From NCBI GenBank assembly GCA_015060835.1, contig SUXT01000016.1, positions 1-40,692 on the forward strand: a stretch of DNA of 40,692 bases, in the 5' to 3' direction. The translations under genes were made by a program, and so were the position numbers. Below, in pieces: positions 24,410 to 32,271 of this stretch. The number at the start of each line of letters is the position of its first letter. Position 1 is the stretch's first letter. The notes under the pieces are model-generated. The model saw only the letters and a program-made list of their open reading frames with translations. It did no database searches and was not told where the DNA came from. The DNA is from Bacteroidales bacterium. GTDB lineage: Bacteria > Bacteroidota > Bacteroidia > Bacteroidales > Bacteroidaceae.

Positions 24410-25336
24410 TTAATATTGGTACTTGCTTTTATATTTTTTCTTAAAACCAACTGAATCTGACAACTTATTCAATCTGTTCATCCATCCGTTTATGTTTTTA
24501 ATATTTTTTGTGTAATTTTCATCTACGTTTTTGTCAAAATTGTTTCTTCTATCTGTTTGTACAGTATCTGCAAAACTTTCAAAATCAATGTCGTTTATGG
24601 CTCTAATCGTGTTTGCTCCTATTATGCCATCCGGTGTGAGATTATAGTTGTTTTGTAACTTTGTTTGTATACGTTTAATAGCTTTAACTGCATTAGAGTT
24701 TATTATATAGTCATTTATCAACAAGGCTTTGCGTTTATCTTGTATATAGCCCAAATTATGTTTGTCCCAATGAGCTTTGTATAATCTTTTTGCATCGTCC
24801 AAAGTTAGCGACTTTATGTCCGGTGCAATTCCGGGTGTTTTATGTTTGTATTCATCGTAAAATGTTTTAGTTATCCCATACTTTGTTTCTCCACCAGTAT
24901 CATTTTCTCTATTTGAATATCCTCCCTCGAATTCAAGTGTTATCGGTATAACCGATTCAAATTTGGCATTATTCAATTCTTCGAAATAATCGCCATAGCC
25001 TACTCGTTGCAAGGGTACGGTGTCGAGTTTGCCGTCAATCCCGACTTTTATACCATTCTGCATGTGGTCGGCCATTTTTTCGAATCTCCACGGGTCTATG
25101 TTCAAATTTGCTTTTGGTCGCTCTTCTACGGCTTTTGTCTTAACATTATTGCTGTCTTTAGCAAAAATGCCATCCGATAGCGGTTTACTGTTTCTGTTCC
25201 AATTTTCATCTGTAAGATAATACTCTGTATCATCTTCCTCATCTTCGTACATACTCGGAAAAAGATTTCTCAGTGCATTGTTTTTCTCTTTTTCCTTTTC
25301 TAATTCTTCACGTTTGTCAGAAATGAACATCTGCAT
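24410..25336 (-). CDS. GH108-type peptidoglycan hydrolase without signal peptide
   Basis: A 308-residue protein. Residues 1-110 are polar, charged and probably flexible, with no signal peptide or membrane helix. Residues about 125-215 form a glycosyl hydrolase 108 (ZliS-like lysozyme) domain: EFEGGYSNRENDTGGETKYGIT, with the catalytic Glu expected at E137. Residues about 215-305 resemble the PG_binding_3 partner domain (LTPDGIIGANTIRAIND). Such enzymes cut peptidoglycan glycan strands and are common in phages and as toxins. The gene is AT-rich, has its own promoter and heads an operon of three lipoproteins. No holin, spanin or structural phage gene is nearby. An N-terminal delivery region for a contact-dependent system is possible but unproven. 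Confidence 0.82.
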   Translation of the reverse strand: MQMFISDKREELEKEKEKNNALRNLFPSMYEDEEDDTEYYLTDENWNRNSKPLSDGIFAKDSNNVKTKAVEERPKANLNIDPWRFEKMADHMQNGIKVGIDGKLDTVPLQRVGYGDYFEELNNAKFESVIPITLEFEGGYSNRENDTGGETKYGITKTFYDEYKHKTPGIAPDIKSLTLDDAKRLYKAHWDKHNLGYIQDKRKALLINDYIINSNAVKAIKRIQTKLQNNYNLTPDGIIGANTIRAINDIDFESFADTVQTDRRNNFDKNVDENYTKNIKNINGWMNRLNKLSDSVGFKKKYKSKYQY

Positions 25337-25446
25337 GGTAGTATAAATTTAAAGTTAACACTAATTTTTTTTCGCAATTATACTATACAAATGCTCGAAT
25401 AAGGTTGCAGTTTTATTACAAAATTGAATTTTCGGTGTTCATTATG

Positions 25447-25478
25447 CAAATATATGTTGCAAAGTATGTTTTTACAAT
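25447..25478 (-). promoter_or_regulatory. Promoter of GH108-lipoprotein cassette
   Basis: On the minus strand TATATTTG (25447-25454) matches the -7 box, with ATTG (25475-25478) exactly 20 bp upstream as -33 core. The start site would lie near 25440, leaving about a 100-nt leader before the ATG at 25336. It supports treating the hydrolase as first gene of the operon. Confidence 0.55.
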
Positions 25479-25529
25479 AGATAAGTTGCATTTTTTTTAC
25501 TTGTTAAAAGCACTCTCCGCAAAATGGAT

Positions 25530-25537
25530 TATCTTTG
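25530..25537 (+). promoter_or_regulatory. Promoter -7 box of RsmI-like gene
   Basis: TATCTTTG matches TAnnTTTG and lies 55 bp before the ATG at 25593. It argues against an earlier in-frame ATG at 25524, which would lie upstream of the transcript start. A -33 box at the ideal distance is not obvious. Confidence 0.45.
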
Positions 25538-25592
25538 CAGATGCGTTGCGAAAATAGGTATTATTCGCACCGTACAATCAGAAAATAATTTT

Positions 25593-26306
25593 ATGCCTAT
25601 TATGGAGACTGCACTTTATTTGCTTCCTGTTACGCTGGGCGAGACTCCTCTTGAGAGGGTGTTGCCACAGCGCAATAGCGAGATTATTAAGGAAATAAGA
25701 TATTTTATTGTGGAGAATGTGCGTACGGCGCGTCGCTTTCTGCGTAGGGTGGATGCCCAATTCGATATTGACGGCTCGCAGTTTTTCGAGCTTAACAAGC
25801 ATACCTCTCCCGCTGATATTGCAAGCTTCCTTGCACCGCTTGCCGAGGGCAAGAGCATGGGTGTAATCTCCGAGGCAGGCTGTCCGGCGGTTGCCGATCC
25901 GGGGGCGGATGTCGTTGCCATAGCACAGCGCAAAGGTATGAAGGTGGTGCCGCTTGTGGGGCCGTCGAGTATTATTCTGTCGGTGATGGCGTCGGGGTTC
26001 AACGGGCAGAGCTTTGCTTTTCACGGCTATCTGCCTATCAAGCCTGAGGAGCGTGCGCGCAGGCTCAAACAGCTTGAACAGCGCATTTACAATGAGGATG
26101 AGACGCAGTTGTTTATTGAGACACCTTATCGCAACGGCAAGATGATTGAGGATATTATAAAGAACTGCCGCCCACAGACAAAATTGTGCATTGCTGCCAA
26201 CCTTACTTGCGATGATGAATTTGTGCGTACTCGCATGGTGAAGGAGTGGAAAGACAATATTCCCGACCTGTCGAAGATTCCTGCTATTTTTTTGTTGTAC
26301 AAGTAG
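25593..26306 (+). CDS. RsmI-like SAM-dependent methyltransferase
   Basis: A 237-residue tetrapyrrole-methylase-fold enzyme related to RsmI, the 16S rRNA C1402 ribose methylase. Motifs: ALYLLPVTLGE at the start, ISEAGCPAVADPGADVVAIAQ near 93-113, and VPLVGPSSIILSVMASGFNGQ with FHGYLP following. The first motif differs from the typical RsmI VATPIGNL, so this may be the Bacteroidetes-specific paralogue rather than RsmI itself; its substrate is uncertain. The start at 25593 follows the promoter box at 25530; an ATG three codons later is equally possible. The gene stands alone with its own terminator. Confidence 0.85.
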   Translation: MPIMETALYLLPVTLGETPLERVLPQRNSEIIKEIRYFIVENVRTARRFLRRVDAQFDIDGSQFFELNKHTSPADIASFLAPLAEGKSMGVISEAGCPAVADPGADVVAIAQRKGMKVVPLVGPSSIILSVMASGFNGQSFAFHGYLPIKPEERARRLKQLEQRIYNEDETQLFIETPYRNGKMIEDIIKNCRPQTKLCIAANLTCDDEFVRTRMVKEWKDNIPDLSKIPAIFLLYK

Positions 26307-26324
26307 GTTCGGGCAAATAAGATA

Positions 26325-26380
26325 CTTCCCGCCATTCATGCTTATTATATTTTGCATGAATGGCGGGAAGCTTTTGTTGT
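26325..26380 (+). terminator. Strong terminator after RsmI-like gene
   Basis: A perfect 17-bp stem (26325-26341 with 26354-26370; arm CTTCCCGCCATTCATGC) with a 12-nt AT loop is followed by CTTTTGTTGT. It lies 18 bp after the stop codon. Confidence 0.88.
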
Positions 26381-26397
26381 ATCTGTAGATTATAAAT

Positions 26398-26729
26398 TAT
26401 TAGTGTCCGGTTAATTTTTGACATTTATAGGCAGTTCTTTATATTTGGATTTAAGCAGGGATTACGTTCTTTCTGTGCCGACAGAAAGAACCAAAGAGCT
26501 CTGCGCATGGGCGCTTTTTTAACGGCAGCCGAAGCTGATGACTTTTGGGGCTGCGGAACTCGCTCGCTACGCTCACTCAAACAGTCCTCGCCTTTATCCA
26601 AAAGTCATTGACGCCGTCTGCCTAAAAGCTTAATGCGCATCAATGAACCTATCAATGAAGTATTGGGGGCTTGTACTGACTTAAATATTGAATTTAAAAC
26701 AGTTTAAATGCGTTTACCGGACAACAATA
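26398..26729. mobile_element. MITE-like element with 9-bp duplication next to argF'
   Basis: A 332-bp element. The ends TATTAGTGTCCGGT (26398-26411) and ACCGGACAACAATA (26716-26729) are inverted repeats of the same family as at 20556 and 20680. The target duplication ATTATAAAT is perfect (26389-26397 and 26730-26738) and the right copy contains the argF' stop codon. The interior differs from the other copies: a perfect 11-bp hairpin GTTCTTTCTGT/ACAGAAAGAAC (about 26469-26494), then a larger palindrome with arms ATGACTTTTGG and CCAAAAGTCAT. No protein is encoded. Confidence 0.92.
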
Positions 26730-26730
26730 A

Positions 26731-27684
26731 TTATAAATCTTCGAGGATGCGTTTGAGCACAACTGTAGCCGATATTTCGCGGTTGGCAGCTTCGGGGATT
26801 ACAAGCGAACGGGGGCTTTCGATTACATCGTCCGTTACAATCATGTTGCGGCGCACGGGCAGACAGTGCATGAAGTGTGCGTCGTTTGTTACGGCCATCT
26901 GTCTGTCGCTCACTGTCCATGAACGGTCTTTGCTGAGCACCTGTCCGTAGTTGTCGCCGGTGTATGCTGCCCAGTTCTTGGCATATACGAAGTCTGCTCC
27001 TTCGAAAGCCTTCATCTGGTCGTATTCCACTTTGGCATTGCCTACGAATTTCGGGTCAAGCTCGTAGCCTTCGGGGTGGGTTATCACAAAGTCGTAGTCG
27101 GCGGCATTCATCCACTCGGCAAACGAGTTGGGTACAGCCTGCGGGAGCGCTTTGGGGTGGGGCGCCCATGTCATTACCACTTTGGGACGGGCCTTAGTCT
27201 TGTGCTCCTCTATGGTTATAAGGTCGGCGAAGCTTTGCAGAGGATGGCGTGTGGCTGCTTCCATTGAGAATACGGGGCGGCCTGAGTATTGTATGAACTG
27301 GTTGAGGATTACTTCGTCGTAGTCCTGTTTCTTGTCTTCGAAGCGTGCGAAGGAACGTACGCCTATCACGTCGCAGTAGCTTGCCATCACAGGGATTGCT
27401 TCGAGTATGTGTTCGGGCTTGTCGCTGTCCATTATCACTCCGCGCTCTGTTTCGAGCTTCCATGCTCCTTGGTTGATGTCGAGCACAATTACGTTCATGC
27501 CGAGGTTGAGTGCTGCCTTTTGTGTGCTGAGGCGGGTGCGAAGGCTTGAATTGAAGAATACCATCATCAGTGTCTTGTTCTTGCCCAAGTGATTGTACTT
27601 GAAGCGGTCGGCCTTTATCTCAAGTGCCTCTTTCACTGCGAGGTCGAGGTTGCCGATATCCTGTACGGTTGTAAAGTGTCTCAT
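26731..27684 (-). CDS. argF': N-succinylornithine carbamoyltransferase
   Basis: A 317-residue transcarbamylase of the ArgF' type used for arginine synthesis in Bacteroidetes. FNSSLRTRLST is the carbamoyl-phosphate loop (here at about residues 44-54), and FMHCLPVRRN is the C-terminal signature. Proline 90 in DKPEHILEA marks succinylornithine specificity; acetylornithine enzymes have glutamate at the equivalent position, so N-succinylornithine is the expected substrate. It lies 24 bp after tamB on the same strand. The last codons and stop overlap the 9-bp duplication of the MITE, so the native 3' flank has been displaced. Length is normal. Confidence 0.93.
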   Translation of the reverse strand: MRHFTTVQDIGNLDLAVKEALEIKADRFKYNHLGKNKTLMMVFFNSSLRTRLSTQKAALNLGMNVIVLDINQGAWKLETERGVIMDSDKPEHILEAIPVMASYCDVIGVRSFARFEDKKQDYDEVILNQFIQYSGRPVFSMEAATRHPLQSFADLITIEEHKTKARPKVVMTWAPHPKALPQAVPNSFAEWMNAADYDFVITHPEGYELDPKFVGNAKVEYDQMKAFEGADFVYAKNWAAYTGDNYGQVLSKDRSWTVSDRQMAVTNDAHFMHCLPVRRNMIVTDDVIESPRSLVIPEAANREISATVVLKRILEDL

Positions 27685-27708
27685 AATTGTTTCTCTTTAT
27701 TTTGTTTG

Positions 27709-30700
27709 CTAATATTGTCTTTTCCAGAATTGCCAACTGTCGAAGTCGCGCTTGAGCAGTATGCCTGCTCCTTGTGTGGTGAGCGTTGTCTTCGAGAAGT
27801 AGCGGTCGTTGGTCTTGTTGTATGCCTTAAGGCTTATGTTGCCGTTTTTGTTCAGCAGCCATTGTACTTCGAAGTCGCCTATGAAGTTCTTGTTAGCCAT
27901 GGGGTTGTCGCGGTAGCCGAGGTTGCCGTTTATGAGCAGACGGTTGTCGAGCAGGCGGCCCGATAACATTCCCTCTACCTCCATGCTGTTCCATCCCTTT
28001 TCGCCGGTGGCAAAGTTACCGGATATATTCCAGTTGCCGTTGTCGATTATCTGTGAGAGCATGTTGTTTAGCTGTCCGGATATAGTATTGGAGATGAGCG
28101 ACTCCATTGCTGTTGTCGATTGGCTTTCGTTGCCTTGATTGTTGTAGTCGTAGGTGTAGAATTTGCCTATTCCCAGCAGGTATATAAATTGCATGTTTAA
28201 CTGTTCGGGGGTGTTTATGGCGCTCAGCAGCAGCTCTTTTTCCTCTTCGTTGCCATCTGGTAGCTCTATGCCGAAATTAAGGCTTGGCTTGAAGATGGTG
28301 CCTGTGATGTCCATGTGGCAGTCTACCTTGACATTTTTGCGGCGTTCGGCGTCGATGCTTAGGTCGGTAAGCGGTACGGATGGCAGGGTGTAGACAGTTT
28401 TAAGGCCGAGCTCGGCTTCAAATGGGTCGCCGTCGAATTTTACAGAGCTGCCTGAGCGAATGTCAAATTCCTTAGGGAATATGTCCTGCATGGTAAATTT
28501 GTATGTTCCGCGTGTGAGGCCGAGGCTGCCCTGCATGCTGAAGCCTGCTATTTCGTCATAGATGGCATTTACTTTGCCGCTGCCGTAGACATCGATGTAG
28601 TCGTTGGTGGCATAGTTGGTGTAGACGCGTAGTTGCATGTCTGGGGTAACATCGAGCAAAAAGTCGAGATTGAGTCCGCTTTTCAGTTTTTTCGATATGG
28701 TGGTTGCTGCGGATTTGTTTATGTCGTGGATGAGGCTGTTGCGGTGTTTGCGGTCGACAAATGTTACAAATTCATCGCTGATGTTTCCCTCAGGGGTACT
28801 TGCGTTGTAGACGAATCGTGAACCGGGACATGTGGTTACATCGGTTTTGAGTTCCATCCCGCCGGGGCCTACATTGAGGTCGGCACTACCGGTTACATAG
28901 GCTGTGCCGTAGAAACTTTCTTCGCCGAAACTTGGGTAGTTGAAAGCCAGCAGGTTGTTGGCGTTTATGCGGAATGAGCAACTGAAGCGTTTGAGGCTTT
29001 TGTGATGGACGCCGCCGTTTATGAAGCCGCCGTTGCCCTTGTTGTCGGTTATGTGGAAGTTGTTGAATCCTATTGTATCTTTTGTGAATCGTAGTGTATC
29101 GCCTATTAGGTTGTAGGTGGTATTTGTGGGTTTTATCCTCAGACTGCCTAATGGGGCAAGTGCACCTTGCATATTTACGTTGCGCATGGCTCCCAGTATG
29201 TAAAGCTTGCCCGATACGCGACCGTTGACGTCGCTCATGAAACCGGATAGCAGATGGTTGAGGAAGTCTATGCGTGTCTCTTGGGCATTTACGCAAATGT
29301 TGAGTGTGTCGCGTTGGGGGGATACGAATCCGTCGATGATGGTGCGTGATTCATCGCCTTCGCGGGCATCGCCTTTGAGTATGATGGCTTTTTGCTCTTC
29401 GTCCCAATATCCGTTGAATGCAAGGTCGCCTATAAGACCGTGTTCGAATGTAAGGCCCTTTACGTTGAGGTTGCTGTTGAAGCGCACTCCTTCGAGCAGA
29501 GATTGCGCTGAGATGGTGCCGGTTGCTTCGCCGCCTAAGTCTACGGGGTGGAAATTTATCATATCAAAGAGATACTCAAGGTCTACATTGCGCAGGGTGG
29601 CATTGAGTGTGTCGGCGGGAGTCTTTCCTATTTTGCCGTTGATTTTGGCATATTGGTGTTTGCTGCTGAGGGTGAAATTGTCTATGGTTATGCAGCCGTT
29701 GCTGCCGGTTATGGTGCTTGGTGAGAGATGCCACAGTGTGTCGTTCTGTGTTATATCTGCTTCGTGGAGATGTGCCTTGAATTCAAGCTCGCCCTGTTCG
29801 TTGCGGTCGAGTGCAAGGTCAATGTTTACATCGGCATTGTTGATGGGGGTATATAGGTTTTTCCATTTTATGTTTGTGCGGATGGTGTCGTTGTGTATTT
29901 GGTTTTGCAGGTCTACGGTTGTTTCGTTTTCGGGGGTGTTCTGTTCTTCGTCTGATTCTTTGTGTGCGGGCCTCTGTATTATTTTCAGCCTGTTGTGGGC
30001 TGTGTGGTCATCGATGTTGCTCGCAAGGTCTACGTAACGGTATTCTTTACCGTTGTATTCCACTTCGTTGAGCATCGCCGAGAGGCCTATGGTGTTATAT
30101 GTGTCGTTGCAGTCTCCCTGTAACATAGAGGGATTCTTTATTGTTACGGGGAGGTCGAATATCTTTGTGAGTGTCTCTGTATCTTTTATGTTGAAGTGGA
30201 ATACGAAGTTGTTGTTGCTCGGCTGTTGTTCGGTCGCGGGGTAGAGCGATGGCATTATGCGTGATAGGGCACGCTTGTAGCTGGCTGCAAGTGTTTTGTA
30301 GCTGTAGTGTCCTTTGAGTGAGCCGTTGATGAAGTCCGAGTCTATGATTATGTCTCTCTCGTTGTCGTAATGTCCTGCTGTGAGGTGGAATTTGCGTATT
30401 TTGTGCTCTTCTTGGGGGGTGGTGAGAGTAAAGTCGTAAATGTTGAGGTTGAGGCGCGCATTGTCGATGTTGTTGCCGAAGAACTTTGACTCTATGTTGA
30501 ACCCGAATTGTGAGGCTTCGTGCTTGTCGGTAAGGCCGAGGCGGTTGGGGCTGAACGAGTCGATGCGCATATTCAGTTCGTAGCGTGGCGTGCCGGCATT
30601 CGCGGCGTATTCGAGTGCCATGCGCACTTGCAGGTTACTGTCGTTGAGGGCGAGCAGTGTTTCAAGGCTTTCTTTGGTGTAGTTGCCTTGGATGCGTATA

Positions 30701-32100
30701 GGTGAATAGGTGTATCCTTTGTATTGCAGGGGTGTGATGGTGGTGTTGAAGGTGCCTGTGTGTTGCAGGGTGTCCTTTATCTCTCCGTCGATGGTTGTGC
30801 TCAGGCCGCAGAAACCCCAGTCGGGGTTGTCGGTTATTTGCCCTATGTTTATATCAGTGGCTGCCAACGTGGCTTTGTAGCTGCCTGCGGGGGTTGATTC
30901 TATCAGGGCATTGAGGTTGCCTGCTTCGCAGTCGATGTTGGCTTGACTGTTGGTCTGTTTGCCTTCTCCTTCGATTTTGGCTGTTATGGTGGTGTGTCCC
31001 AGTCGGGTTATTTCCGTGGGTATCTCTTTGCCGTCGGTAGCGGCCATGTATATGCTTTTGGCTATTTCAGGGCTGAGGCTGAGGGGAGTGATGTTTATGG
31101 TGTATTTGGGGGTGTTGTCGGGAAGGAGGCTTATGTCGCCTTTGAGGTTGAGACTGAGCTTGTTGTCATTTGTGGAGAGATGCAACTTCTCTATCTTTGT
31201 GTTGCGTGTGGTGCCGTTAATCGTGAGGTTGAATCTGAATGTTTCGGGCAGATGGGTGAGTTGCGGAATGATTGGGGCGAATCTCTTTGGGGAGATGTTG
31301 CTGCCTTTGAGTATTCCGCTGTATCTGTGGTTGCTGCCGAGTGTATCGAAACTGAGGCTCAGTCTGTCGGATGTTATCTCTCCTTCGCTGAACTGTATGC
31401 GCAGGTTGTTTATTTGTGCTGCATCAGGTGATGCGTTTATCTTGGCTCTTGCTCTTTTGAGTGTGAGGCCCGATTTTTCATCGAATGTGAGTCGACGAAT
31501 GTTGAGGGCGAGTGTGTCGGGGGTTAGACTGCGGAGCGATGCGTTCACTTGCAGGTTGCTTATGGACAGGTGCGATGCGTCGAATGTCTCTTTTGCGGGG
31601 CTTGAGAGTACATCGTAGCTTATTCGTCCGTCGTGTATCTGCACTTGACTGACTCTGATATTGGGCAGTGGGGCGCTTTCGGTTGTGTCTTTGCTTGCGA
31701 GACGGTCGATGATGAATTGGAAATTCGCCTCTGAGTCTGCTGTTTCGCGCCATACTCTTGCATCGGGTTCCGATAGAAGCAGGGTGTTTATCCTGATATC
31801 TCCATCTTTCAACAGAGGTATAAGCTCGAAACTTGCCGACAGGTGGGGAATGTTGAGCAGTGTGTCGCTGCGTTGGTCTTTCAGCAGAATGGAGTCGATG
31901 CTGAGCTTGTTCGGGAACTTTACCTTTACGGCTCCCATTTGCAGCGGAATGTCTGCTTTGTTTACAAGGGTCTCTGATATGAACAAGGCAAGTCGGCGCT
32001 CAACAGCGTCGATTCTGAGTGTGATTGCAATTGCCAACAGTATGAGTGTGGCTGCAACGACGGTGCTTATTATGTTCTTTAACCCTTTTATGTCTTGAAT
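27709..32100 (-). CDS. tamB: TamB/DUF490 translocation and assembly module protein
   Basis: A very large envelope protein (about 1463 residues if read from 32100). One N-terminal membrane anchor (VVAATLILLAIAITL) is followed by a long beta-rich AsmA/TamB-like body made of repeated strands. The C-terminal TamB domain (roughly the last 400 residues) includes FTMQDIFPKEFDIRSGSSVKF and a closing LLINGNLGYRDN. TamB-like proteins bridge inner and outer membranes for phospholipid or outer-membrane protein transport. No ATG, GTG or CTG-with-leader start is evident: the first standard start in frame is TTG at 32037, which would cut into the membrane anchor, while ATT at 32100 lies 20-30 bp after a promoter box. 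I list the longer frame as the likelier extent. Confidence 0.85.
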   Translation of the reverse strand: MQDIKGLKNIISTVVAATLILLAIAITLRIDAVERRLALFISETLVNKADIPLQMGAVKVKFPNKLSIDSILLKDQRSDTLLNIPHLSASFELIPLLKDGDIRINTLLLSEPDARVWRETADSEANFQFIIDRLASKDTTESAPLPNIRVSQVQIHDGRISYDVLSSPAKETFDASHLSISNLQVNASLRSLTPDTLALNIRRLTFDEKSGLTLKRARAKINASPDAAQINNLRIQFSEGEITSDRLSLSFDTLGSNHRYSGILKGSNISPKRFAPIIPQLTHLPETFRFNLTINGTTRNTKIEKLHLSTNDNKLSLNLKGDISLLPDNTPKYTINITPLSLSPEIAKSIYMAATDGKEIPTEITRLGHTTITAKIEGEGKQTNSQANIDCEAGNLNALIESTPAGSYKATLAATDINIGQITDNPDWGFCGLSTTIDGEIKDTLQHTGTFNTTITPLQYKGYTYSPIRIQGNYTKESLETLLALNDSNLQVRMALEYAANAGTPRYELNMRIDSFSPNRLGLTDKHEASQFGFNIESKFFGNNIDNARLNLNIYDFTLTTPQEEHKIRKFHLTAGHYDNERDIIIDSDFINGSLKGHYSYKTLAASYKRALSRIMPSLYPATEQQPSNNNFVFHFNIKDTETLTKIFDLPVTIKNPSMLQGDCNDTYNTIGLSAMLNEVEYNGKEYRYVDLASNIDDHTAHNRLKIIQRPAHKESDEEQNTPENETTVDLQNQIHNDTIRTNIKWKNLYTPINNADVNIDLALDRNEQGELEFKAHLHEADITQNDTLWHLSPSTITGSNGCITIDNFTLSSKHQYAKINGKIGKTPADTLNATLRNVDLEYLFDMINFHPVDLGGEATGTISAQSLLEGVRFNSNLNVKGLTFEHGLIGDLAFNGYWDEEQKAIILKGDAREGDESRTIIDGFVSPQRDTLNICVNAQETRIDFLNHLLSGFMSDVNGRVSGKLYILGAMRNVNMQGALAPLGSLRIKPTNTTYNLIGDTLRFTKDTIGFNNFHITDNKGNGGFINGGVHHKSLKRFSCSFRINANNLLAFNYPSFGEESFYGTAYVTGSADLNVGPGGMELKTDVTTCPGSRFVYNASTPEGNISDEFVTFVDRKHRNSLIHDINKSAATTISKKLKSGLNLDFLLDVTPDMQLRVYTNYATNDYIDVYGSGKVNAIYDEIAGFSMQGSLGLTRGTYKFTMQDIFPKEFDIRSGSSVKFDGDPFEAELGLKTVYTLPSVPLTDLSIDAERRKNVKVDCHMDITGTIFKPSLNFGIELPDGNEEEKELLLSAINTPEQLNMQFIYLLGIGKFYTYDYNNQGNESQSTTAMESLISNTISGQLNNMLSQIIDNGNWNISGNFATGEKGWNSMEVEGMLSGRLLDNRLLINGNLGYRDNPMANKNFIGDFEVQWLLNKNGNISLKAYNKTNDRYFSKTTLTTQGAGILLKRDFDSWQFWKRQY

Positions 32101-32125
32101 TGTGCTGTTTGTTCGTATCTGCGTG

Positions 32126-32159
32126 CAAAAATAGTGTGTATTCTGCCTATTATTGCAAT
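32126..32159 (-). promoter_or_regulatory. tamB promoter, TTG-N22-TATTTTTG
   Basis: On the minus strand TATTTTTG (32126-32133) matches the -7 box, with TTG (32156-32158) 22 bp upstream. The transcript would start near 32119, so any start codon must lie downstream of that. It defines the start problem of tamB. The divergent mtaB has a weaker TATCTTCG box at 32241-32248. Confidence 0.5.
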
Positions 32160-32271
32160 CTATATTGCAAAGTTATCTATTTTACCCGAATCTTTATAGC
32201 TGATGGGCTGTTTTTTGTTTCGGATTTCGTTTTTTCTGATTATCTTCGCGGGAAATACGGAATAAGTACAG

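Noticed and set aside
22765-25336. Prophage lysis module
   Set aside because: GH108 enzymes are common in phages, but no holin, spanin, capsid, tail or integrase gene is near, and three lipoprotein paralogues are not a usual lysis arrangement. Not excluded fully.
29207-30037. 276-codon plus-strand frame inside tamB
   Set aside because: Codon bias of the minus-strand gene keeps this frame open; the translation has no domain and tamB is continuous across it.
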